Origin: Burkholderiaceae bacterium
GTDB lineage: Bacteria > Pseudomonadota > Gammaproteobacteria > Burkholderiales > Burkholderiaceae_D
Direction of reading: 5' to 3'
Length of the DNA stretch: 13,045 nt
NCBI GenBank assembly: GCA_014379395.1
Contig: JACMLV010000505.1
Coordinates: 1-13,045 of the forward strand
Position 1 is the stretch's first letter. Every line of letters starts with the position of its first letter. The notes beneath the pieces are model-generated. The model saw nothing but the letters and a program-made list of their open reading frames with translations. It was not told where the DNA came from and searched no databases. The position numbers and the translations under genes are program-made. Shown piece after piece: positions 1 to 5,840 of the stretch.

Positions 1-1
1 A

Positions 2-2023
2 CCGGCGCTGGCGCCGCGCGAGGTGCTTGGCGCGCTCGAGCAGCTGGCCGGAAAGGGATACGTGACGGCGCGCGCGGCCGCTCAGCCGGCCTCGGCGCTG
101 GCCTTCTGGGAACTGATGGGCGCCGATGGCGCCGCCGCGCTGGCCGGTTTGGCCGACTTGACGGTGTCGATCGACAGCGTCGGCGCGCTGAACCCCGAGC
201 CGCTGGCCCAGACCCTGGCGGCGAGCGGCATTCGGATGGTGGAAAGCGGGCGCTTGCACATTGCGCTGACCGACGACCATCTGCGCCCCGAACTACTGGG
301 CATGGCGCGCCGCGCCGCCGCGGCCGAGGCGCCGCTGCTGCTGGTCAAGCCGACCGGCGCGACGCCCTCGGTCGGCCCGCTGATCGATGCGCGCCACGGC
401 AGTTGCCTGGCCTGCCTGCAGTTCTGGGTCAGGACCAACCACCCGGTCGAAGCCTTGATCGCGCGCGTGCATTCGGCCGCCGGCTGCCACCTGCCCCTGG
501 CCGTGAGCGCCTCCAGCAAGCAAGCCACCTATGGCTTGGCGGCGGCCATCATCGCCGGCATGTTTGCATTAAGACAAGACAAAAATCCGCTCGCGCACGC
601 CTTGTTGACGCTCGACCTCGCCACCATGGAGTCGAAACGGCACGCGGTGGTGAAGCGCCCGCAATGCCCGTGCTGCGGCGAGCCGGAGCTGATGCGGCGC
701 CAGGCCGAGGTGTTCCCCGAACCACAATCGGTGCGCGACCTGCTGTGCCGCGACGGCGGCTACCGGCGGCGCGACCCGGTCCAGACCTTCGAGCAATACC
801 AGCATCTGATCAGCGCGGTCAGCGGCCCGATCGCCTATCTGCATCCGATGCCACGCCGTCATGCCGGCGCGCGCAAGGTGTATGTGGCCGGCTACCTGGT
901 CTGCCCGCAGGAGATCCCGCGCGGGAACGGCTTCGACAAGATCTGTGCCGGCAAGGGTCAGACCGACGAGCAGGCGCGCGCGAGCGCCTTGTGCGAAGCG
1001 CTCGAGCGCTTTAGCGGGGTGTACCAGGGCGACGAGGCAAGCGTGCGCGGCAGCATGAACACGCTCGGCGAGCGGGCGATCGATTTTGGCGCGCTGCAAA
1101 ATTTTAGCGAATGGCAATACGATAACCGCGACGCCATCAATTCGCTCACCGATGACAGGCGCAAGCAGGTGCCGCTGCGCTTCGGGCCCGACACCGTGAT
1201 CGACTGGACGCCGGCCTGGTCGCTCACCAGCGGAAAACAACATTACGTCCCGCTCACGTATTGTTTCGCCGAGGCGCCCGGCGCCGCCGGCGCCGCCTAT
1301 GGCATCCATAATCCGAATGGCGCGGCGGCCGGCAATTGCCGCGAAGAGGCGATCTTGCAAGGTTTTCTGGAATTGGTGGAACGCGACGCCACGGCGGTCT
1401 GGTGGTACAACCAGATCGACCTGCCGCAGATCGACCTGGCCAGTTTCGGCGATCCCTATTTCGACCGGCTGGCGCTCGACTACGCAGCCATCGGCTGGGA
1501 CCTGTGGGTGCTGGACCTGACGCACGACTTGGGCATTCCGGTCTGCGCCGCGCTCGCGCACCAGCGCGCCGAACGGCGCTATGCGATCGGTTTCGGCTGC
1601 CACCTGAACGGGCGGCTGGCCGTGCAGCGCGCCTTGACCGAGGTCAATCAGCTGTTCGATCCGGCCGGCGATAGCCCGGCGCCGTGGGATCGCGCCAAGA
1701 TGAACGACACCGGCTTCCTGTTCCCGTCGCCCGAGCGCGGCCAGCGCCGCGCCGCCGATTTGTCCAGCGTCGGCGGGGTCGATCTGCAAGCCGACATCGC
1801 GCACTGCGTCGCGCTGCTGGCAGCGCGCGGGATGGAGCTGCTGGTGGTCGACAAGACCCGTCCCGACATCGGACTGAACGTGGTGCAGGCGATCGTGCCG
1901 GGACTGCGTCATTTCTGGCCGCGTTTCGGCGCCGGCCGTCTGTATTCGGTGCCGCGGGCGATGGGCTGGCTGGCCCAGCCCAAGGCGGAACACGCGCTCA
2001 ACCCGGCCCCGCTGTTTCTTTGA
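2..2023 (+). CDS. TOMM-type fused cyclodehydratase (E1-like C part + YcaO D part), 5' end cut by window
   Basis: Predicted ATP-dependent cyclodehydratase that turns Cys/Ser/Thr of a ribosomal precursor peptide into azolines. The frame is open to the left edge, so the start is outside the window. Numbering from the GTG at 23, the first ~40 residues look like the end of a winged-helix leader-binding (RRE) region. The E1-like part follows, with CLAC at 128-131 and CPCC at 215-218, fitting the zinc-binding cysteine pairs of this class. The YcaO part (about 280-666) carries the ATP-site signatures S321-x3-E325-x2-E328-R and Q446-x3-E450-x2-E453-R, with Glu441-Glu442 just before. The tail ends NPAPLFL, a degenerate form of the proline-rich C-terminus of SagD-like proteins. 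This matches the family in which the C and D proteins are fused. No azoline dehydrogenase, transporter or peptidase is in the window; they may lie to the left. A sole YcaO role (thioamide, macroamidine) is less likely because of the E1-like part. Confidence 0.88.
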   Translation, partial: PALAPREVLGALEQLAGKGYVTARAAAQPASALAFWELMGADGAAALAGLADLTVSIDSVGALNPEPLAQTLAASGIRMVESGRLHIALTDDHLRPELLGMARRAAAAEAPLLLVKPTGATPSVGPLIDARHGSCLACLQFWVRTNHPVEALIARVHSAAGCHLPLAVSASSKQATYGLAAAIIAGMFALRQDKNPLAHALLTLDLATMESKRHAVVKRPQCPCCGEPELMRRQAEVFPEPQSVRDLLCRDGGYRRRDPVQTFEQYQHLISAVSGPIAYLHPMPRRHAGARKVYVAGYLVCPQEIPRGNGFDKICAGKGQTDEQARASALCEALERFSGVYQGDEASVRGSMNTLGERAIDFGALQNFSEWQYDNRDAINSLTDDRRKQVPLRFGPDTVIDWTPAWSLTSGKQHYVPLTYCFAEAPGAAGAAYGIHNPNGAAAGNCREEAILQGFLELVERDATAVWWYNQIDLPQIDLASFGDPYFDRLALDYAAIGWDLWVLDLTHDLGIPVCAALAHQRAERRYAIGFGCHLNGRLAVQRALTEVNQLFDPAGDSPAPWDRAKMNDTGFLFPSPERGQRRAADLSSVGGVDLQADIAHCVALLAARGMELLVVDKTRPDIGLNVVQAIVPGLRHFWPRFGAGRLYSVPRAMGWLAQPKAEHALNPAPLFL

Positions 2024-2067
2024 CGGCGGCGTGGCGTCCGCCCAGGCCGGGCGCGCGCCACGGCCCG

Positions 2068-2102
2068 TAATGCCGTGTAATGCCGTGTAATGCCGTGTAA
2101 TG
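2068..2102. repeat. 10-bp tandem repeat (TAATGCCGTG), about 3.5 copies
   Basis: The unit TAATGCCGTG occurs three times without change from 2068 to 2097 and continues as TAATG to 2102; the preceding CCCG resembles a decayed copy. It lies 45 bp after the cyclodehydratase stop. The 10-bp period is about one helical turn, and because 10 is not a multiple of 3 the TAA triplets fall in all three + frames. It could be a simple slippage repeat, an array of protein-binding half-sites, or a by-product of nearby recombination. No function can be assigned from sequence. Confidence 0.9.
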
Positions 2103-2128
2103 GACCTCCAATGGCGAAAACTGGATGA

Positions 2129-2142
2129 TTGACGCACATCAT
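2129..2142. promoter_or_regulatory. FNR/Anr-like palindrome
   Basis: TTGAC-N4-ATCAT matches eight of ten defined positions of the FNR/Anr consensus TTGAT-N4-ATCAA. It lies 83 bp before the start of the first paralogue. A -10-like CATATT at 2157-2162 would place the box centre near -33 rather than the standard -41.5, so the promoter geometry is imperfect. The same stretch also offers a -35-like TTGACG. The match may be chance. Confidence 0.3.
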
Positions 2143-2211
2143 GATTCCAAGAGAGACATATTTCGGGGATGACGATGTGGCAGTTTCCCGACTATCGAAT
2201 CCCAACCATTT

Positions 2212-2216
2212 AGGAG
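2212..2216 (+). promoter_or_regulatory. Ribosome binding site fixing the start of the 452-aa protein
   Basis: AGGAG lies 8 nt before the ATG at 2225. The frame is open further upstream to a TTG at 2129, but that start has no comparable Shine-Dalgarno sequence and the extra 32 residues do not resemble the paralogue's N-terminus. The start at 2225 is therefore preferred. Confidence 0.8.
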
Positions 2217-2224
2217 CAACAAAC

Positions 2225-3583
2225 ATGGCAAATCAATCTCAAGCAATGTGGCAAAAATTCGTCCAAGGACTGAATGCATCGAGCGCCGGCAAGGGCCTGG
2301 ATCCGGCGACCTTCATGGCCGTTAGCGGCCTTAGCAACGCGGATTGGGAAGTCATGAACGTCACCGGCCTTCCGGCTTCGGCGAACGCGCCGGCGGTCGG
2401 CACGGTGGTCGTCGCGGCGCTGGAAAAATGGGCCAACACGATGCCCGCATGGGCGCCCGCGTATGCGCCGTCTGCGCTCAATTTTTACGACCAGTACCAG
2501 GCGTTCCTGTATGCGCTCCAGCTCAAGGGCGGCAATGCGGCGTTGCAGCAAATCGCCGACGGCTATGCGGTCAACGTCGGCAAGGCCCAGCGGACGCTGA
2601 GCGCCGACAGCACCAAGCTCTACTCCGATTGGGGCACCTTCAACACCGCCCAGTCGAGCGCCCCGGTGGAAGTCCAAAAGACGTTCCAGCAGTGGTATAG
2701 CGATAGCGGCTGGGCCGAAACCCTGGACGCCGATCAAAGCCAGCTGGCCGCCCAGATCACCAAGTTCAACCAGGCCCTGGCGGCGGTCGGCGGCCCCGAC
2801 TACAAGACCATCTCCGGCGCCCAGGCCGCCGTCGCGCTGAGCAACTCGGCGGGCAACGGCCTGAAGGGGCTGGACGGCAATCTCTACCCGGCCTACAGCA
2901 TCACGTCCGGCTTGAACGACTGGTATGTCTCGGCCCTGCAGACGCTGAGCGACGGCGCCAGCCCCGCCATTGACATGACCTTCACGCTGGACGATTCGAA
3001 TTCGACCAGCCTGGAAACGAGCAAATATCTCGACATCTCCGGCGGCGCCTCGTACAGCGCGTTCCTCTGGGGCGGCTCGGCATCGGCTTCGTATTCGCAG
3101 TCCGAGGGCGCGCAGGATTACACCAGCCTGGTCGAAGGCATGACCATGACCTACACCGCGCAGGCGGCGCAGCTGTTCACCATCACCCCCGGCCCGTGGT
3201 TCAAATCGAGCATGCTGTCCGATTTCTGCGACCAGATTTCACCGAACTCGGCGCTGGCGAACAAGCCTTTGTTCGGCAAAGACGGCGTGCTGAACCAGCG
3301 CGCCGGCCAGATCCTGGTGGTCTTGAAGCCGTCCGTCACGCTCACCTCGTCCAAGGCCAGCATCGAGAAGCTGTACACGCAAATGCAGCAAAACAGCTCG
3401 AGCAGCGTCTCGGTCGGCGGCTTCTGCTGGAGCGCCCAGGCCAATCACGCCCAGGGTGCGAGCAAATTCACCAGCGACGTGACGATGTCCGCCGATGGCA
3501 CGTCGGTGACGATCACCGACAACACCAACTCGCCGAAGGTGTTGGGCATCGTGCCGATCAGCCTGGGCACCCCGGCGGCGTAA
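2225..3583 (+). CDS. Unrecognised 452-aa protein, paralogue of the gene at 3668
   Basis: I do not recognise this family. The protein has no signal peptide or membrane helix. Residues 8-100 hold an N-terminal block with W9, the motif LSNADWE (36-42), TGLP (47-50) and a WANTMP segment (69-74). Residues about 104-222 are a Gln/Ala-rich, probably helical insert. Residues 223-250 (YSITSGLNDWYVSALQTL) and 314-447 (FTITPGPWF, ALANKPLFG, GGFCW, DNTNSPKVLGI) form the conserved C-terminal part, rich in beta-like alternation. Between them, 270-300 is a Gly/Ser/Ala/Tyr-rich stretch (GGASYSAFLWGGSASASYSQ) that looks like an amphipathic beta hairpin. The same blocks occur in the next gene, so this is a tandem duplication that has diverged. 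The Ser/Thr-rich hairpin recalls beta-pore-forming proteins, but that is only an impression. A substrate of the upstream YcaO enzyme is another untested option. The start is set by AGGAG at 2212. Confidence 0.85.
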   Translation: MANQSQAMWQKFVQGLNASSAGKGLDPATFMAVSGLSNADWEVMNVTGLPASANAPAVGTVVVAALEKWANTMPAWAPAYAPSALNFYDQYQAFLYALQLKGGNAALQQIADGYAVNVGKAQRTLSADSTKLYSDWGTFNTAQSSAPVEVQKTFQQWYSDSGWAETLDADQSQLAAQITKFNQALAAVGGPDYKTISGAQAAVALSNSAGNGLKGLDGNLYPAYSITSGLNDWYVSALQTLSDGASPAIDMTFTLDDSNSTSLETSKYLDISGGASYSAFLWGGSASASYSQSEGAQDYTSLVEGMTMTYTAQAAQLFTITPGPWFKSSMLSDFCDQISPNSALANKPLFGKDGVLNQRAGQILVVLKPSVTLTSSKASIEKLYTQMQQNSSSSVSVGGFCWSAQANHAQGASKFTSDVTMSADGTSVTITDNTNSPKVLGIVPISLGTPAA

Positions 3584-3592
3584 GCGAAACCG

Positions 3593-3629
3593 GCCAAGAC
3601 GCGGGCGGCGCGAGCGCCCGCGTCTTGGC
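3593..3629 (+). terminator. Strong hairpin between the two paralogues, probable (partial) terminator
   Basis: A perfect 15-bp inverted repeat (arms 3593-3607 and 3615-3629, 7-nt loop) starts 9 bp after the stop of the first paralogue. A short T4 run follows only at 3638-3641, after a further GC-rich stretch, so it is not a textbook intrinsic terminator. It may act as a partial terminator or an mRNA 3'-end stabiliser, giving the first protein higher expression than the second. Confidence 0.6.
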
Positions 3630-3667
3630 GCCCGGCCTTTTCACCCCGTTTGACGGAACCGACCGAC

Positions 3668-4909
3668 ATGCAAATGCGCAGGCGCCAAACCATGCTGTTG
3701 CTGGCTTATCTGGCCACGCTGGGAAAGCCGGCGTCCGCCGCCGCTGGCAAGGCGGCCGCGCGCACGCGGGCGCCCGGGCAAAGCCGGCTCTGGTCGGCCT
3801 TTGCGCGGGAACTGGCGGCGCAGTCGCTGTTCGACATTCATGGCGACGGCTTCAAGTTCGGCAGCGGACTGAGCGTGGCCGACTGGGAAAACATCGACTA
3901 TACGGGCTTGCCGCATGCCGGCGTGCCTGGCGCCCAGATCGTGGCGAACGTGTACAACTGGGCCGATACGATGCCCGACTATGCGTCGTCCGCCTACGTG
4001 CCGGGCAAGAGCTGGTACAGCCAGTACGCCGCGTTTATCAACGCGCTCAAGGCCGCGTCGCCGGACGCGCGGCTGGTTGACGCCGCCCGCGACAAATTGG
4101 CGCAAGAGACGATGACGGACGGCGCGGGCGGTAGCTGGCCCGGCTACCGCATCTCGCCGGGACTCAATGATTTCATGCTGGCAAGCCTGCAAAGCCTGAC
4201 GCAAGCCAAGCCGGAGCAAATCCGGTTCTGCCTTGATTTGCCATTGGCATCGGCGGGCCAGCTATTTTCGACGTCCGACCCGCACGAACCGGCGGCCGGC
4301 GGCGCGGCGCCATTTTTCGGCATCCACCAGTGCGCCGGCGCGGCGGCGGGCAAAAATGGCGCCGCGGTGCGGGCCCCGGCGCGCTCGCAGGCATCGGCGG
4401 CCAGCGCCGCCTGGCGCCGGCGCTTGCTGCCCGGCGACACGCACATCGAGTTCAAGGCGCAGTCGGCGCAGATGTTCCGGGTCCAGCCGGGCCGCTGGTA
4501 TGACTCGGCGATGGTCAGCGGCTTCAGCGACCGGATCGATCCGGATTCGGCGCTCGCCAACAAACCCCTGTTCGGCCCGAATGGCATGCTCAATGTGCGC
4601 ACGTCGCAGATTCTTGTCGCGCTTGGGCGGACGGTGACGATCCATCTCGAACCGGAGCAATTGGACCTGTGCGCGGCGGTGGCCGGGGCGGCCGATGATG
4701 CCGTGCTCAATATCGGCGGCTTTTGTTTTGACAGCGAACAAACCGAGATCCGCGCCGGCGGTGGCGCGCTGACCTTTTGCGACAACACCAACGCACCGTA
4801 TGTGATCGGGGTCGCAACCGAAGTGTTCGGCACTCGGGAGCAGCGATCGATGCCCGGCGCGACACAATTTCACCGCTCACCCGCCGTTGCGGGGGGCGGC
4901 TTGAAATAG
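3668..4909 (+). CDS. Unrecognised 413-aa protein, paralogue of the 2225 gene, possible signal peptide
   Basis: This is a diverged copy of the preceding gene. Shared blocks are LSVADWE (68-74), TGLP (79-82), NWADTMP (97-103), WYSQYAAFINAL (116-127), YRISPGLNDFMLASLQSL (160-177) and 269-388 (FRVQPGRWYDSAM, ALANKPLFG, GGFCF, CDNTNAPYVIGV). It lacks the ~80-aa helical insert of its sister. The hairpin-like segment is replaced by an Ala/Gly/Arg-rich low-complexity stretch (about 192-252). The start MQMRRRQTMLLLAYLATLGK followed by PASAAA reads as a short, possibly Tat-like, signal peptide with cleavage near residue 24-25; the hydrophobic core is short, so export is uncertain. It has five Cys (188, 221, 335, 353, 371) against two in its sister. 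The ATG at 3668 is preferred to the TTG at 3650 because a GGAA sits 9 nt upstream of it. Function unknown. Confidence 0.8.
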   Translation: MQMRRRQTMLLLAYLATLGKPASAAAGKAAARTRAPGQSRLWSAFARELAAQSLFDIHGDGFKFGSGLSVADWENIDYTGLPHAGVPGAQIVANVYNWADTMPDYASSAYVPGKSWYSQYAAFINALKAASPDARLVDAARDKLAQETMTDGAGGSWPGYRISPGLNDFMLASLQSLTQAKPEQIRFCLDLPLASAGQLFSTSDPHEPAAGGAAPFFGIHQCAGAAAGKNGAAVRAPARSQASAASAAWRRRLLPGDTHIEFKAQSAQMFRVQPGRWYDSAMVSGFSDRIDPDSALANKPLFGPNGMLNVRTSQILVALGRTVTIHLEPEQLDLCAAVAGAADDAVLNIGGFCFDSEQTEIRAGGGALTFCDNTNAPYVIGVATEVFGTREQRSMPGATQFHRSPAVAGGGLK

Positions 4910-4940
4910 AACCCGGCGCCTGGAGGCGCTTGGGACGACA

Positions 4941-4966
4941 TTGTTTTTTATTTTTTCAACAGGGAG
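4941..4966 (+). promoter_or_regulatory. T-rich leader and Shine-Dalgarno of the 74-aa gene
   Basis: A T-rich tract (T6-A-T6 core within 4941-4956) directly precedes AGGGAG (4961-4966), 6 nt before the ATG at 4973. In very GC-rich DNA this unstructured, U-rich leader with a good Shine-Dalgarno predicts strong translation. A short 5-bp hairpin (4916-4920 with 4925-4929) lies just upstream, too weak and too far from the T-tract to be called a terminator. Confidence 0.5.
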
Positions 4967-4972
4967 AAGACT

Positions 4973-5197
4973 ATGGCAGATTACATGACGCAAAAAATGA
5001 GCTCGGGCGTGTTGGCCGCGACCACCTATTACCGCAAGCAGAGCGCCCATCCTTCACATATCGAATCGTCAAATTTCACCACCGCGGCCAAAACCGCCTA
5101 CGCGAATTTGCATGCGATCTTGGTGACGCAAGTCGAGTTGGGTGACTACAAGTCAAATCAGGGTGTGCCAAAAAGCGGGAATACCCAGTTGATCTAA
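4973..5197 (+). CDS. 74-aa protein of unknown function; candidate small partner or precursor peptide
   Basis: Not recognised. It has no signal peptide, no membrane segment and no cysteine. The N-terminal half (MADYMTQKMSSGVLAATTYY) is Ser/Thr/Tyr-rich, residues 34-55 look helical (NFTTAAKTAYANLHAILVTQVE), and the tail after residue 57 (GDYKSNQGVPKSGNTQLI) is polar and probably flexible. The strong ribosome binding site, and an A+T content visibly higher than its neighbours, support a real and well-expressed gene. It lies 63 bp after the 413-aa paralogue on the same strand. A leader-plus-core layout is conceivable with the YcaO enzyme upstream, but known azol(in)e cores are Cys/Ser/Thr/Gly-dense and this tail is not. 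It could equally be an accessory subunit of the two large proteins. Confidence 0.7.
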   Translation: MADYMTQKMSSGVLAATTYYRKQSAHPSHIESSNFTTAAKTAYANLHAILVTQVELGDYKSNQGVPKSGNTQLI

Positions 5198-5214
5198 CTT
5201 GCCCGGCAAGCCGG

Positions 5215-5233
5215 CCCCCGGCCCGGCCGGGGG
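5215..5233. terminator. GC-only hairpin after the 74-aa gene
   Basis: CCCCCGGC, a 3-nt loop, then GCCGGGGG form a perfect 8-bp hairpin 18 bp past the stop at 5197. No T-run follows on either strand. It sits between converging genes (the 74-aa gene on + and the OB-fold gene on -), so it may end or protect both transcripts. Confidence 0.4.
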
Positions 5234-5295
5234 TGTCGATGAGGGCGGGTTCGATCCCCCGTGGCGATCAACGGGCGAATCGTCCCGCGCCGGCT

Positions 5296-5670
5296 TTACT
5301 TCTTAGGCGCGATCGTCGCTTCTTCGATCAGCAACGGGTACATGTAGCCGCTGCCGAAGTCGCGGTTCAACACCACCACGCCGGAGGCGGCGACCTGATC
5401 GCCGACGGCGGCGGTCTGCTTGCTCGTGAAGATCAGATTGTTGGTCTTGGCGTCGCCCGTGCCGTCTTGCACGTGGACGAAATTGCGGCCCATGATGCCG
5501 TTGTTGACCTTCACCACCTTGCCTTGCACGCTGACCGTCTTGCCAACCAGCGTAGCGCTGTTTTGATTGATCGCGGCGACGGTTTTCACATCGTCCGCGG
5601 CCGATGCACTGAACGAAGCGAGCCCCAGGGTGCCAACCAGACCGGCGAACGCGATGGAAATGAATTTCAT
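5296..5670 (-). CDS. Exported OB-fold protein (124 aa)
   Basis: Probably a periplasmic or secreted small beta-barrel (OB-fold) protein. A clear Sec signal peptide spans residues 1-24 (MKFISIAFAG... ending SASA before ADD). The mature part has the strand pattern of tRNA_anti/BOF-like OB folds: GKTVSVQGKVVKVN, then NFVHVQDGTG, NNLIFTS, GDQVAASGVVVLN and a final EEATI strand. Proteins of this type are often annotated 'DNA-binding protein' or 'nucleotide-binding', but the ligand is not known and nucleic-acid binding is unlikely to be the role outside the cytoplasm. AGGAG lies 5 nt before the ATG. It converges with the 74-aa gene and diverges from the 5-oxoprolinase gene. Confidence 0.85.
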   Translation of the reverse strand: MKFISIAFAGLVGTLGLASFSASAADDVKTVAAINQNSATLVGKTVSVQGKVVKVNNGIMGRNFVHVQDGTGDAKTNNLIFTSKQTAAVGDQVAASGVVVLNRDFGSGYMYPLLIEEATIAPKK

Positions 5671-5806
5671 GAAAACTCCTGTTATTGATTGAAGGTAGGC
5701 AAAGGTCAGGGCTGCCAGCCGGGCCCGGAAGAAGTGTAACGCAATCGAGCCGTCCTGAGCCAGCTTTCCCGCCTCGGGCGCCGACTAAAGGCGGGCCGCG
5801 AGCGTC

Positions 5807-5812
5807 TACAAT
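5807..5812 (+). promoter_or_regulatory. Candidate -10 of the 5-oxoprolinase gene
   Basis: TACAAT differs from TATAAT at one position and stands out in GC-rich surroundings 28 bp before the ATG at 5841, giving a leader of about 22 nt. A convincing -35 was not found at 16-18 bp, so an activator may be needed. The 170-bp divergent gap 5671-5840 holds nothing else that I can name. Confidence 0.4.
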
Positions 5813-5840
5813 ATCGTCTGGACAAACGCGGCGGGGCAGC

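Noticed and set aside
403..1014. + strand frame overlapping the cyclodehydratase in another register
   Set aside because: Arg/Pro-rich shadow of the real frame; the real frame carries the zinc and ATP-site motifs.
2068..2102. CRISPR or plasmid iteron reading of the decamer repeat
   Set aside because: There are no spacers, the unit is too short for CRISPR, and no replication gene is nearby.
569..2137. Long - strand frame opposite the cyclodehydratase
   Set aside because: Shadow of the YcaO-containing gene; low-complexity Arg/Ala/Gln/Val-rich translation and no ribosome binding site.
5197..5230. Searched the small gene's tail and downstream sequence for a Cys/Ser/Thr-rich RiPP core
   Set aside because: The tail SNQGVPKSGNTQLI has few modifiable residues and no cysteine, and no further short frame with a ribosome binding site follows, so no azoline core was called.
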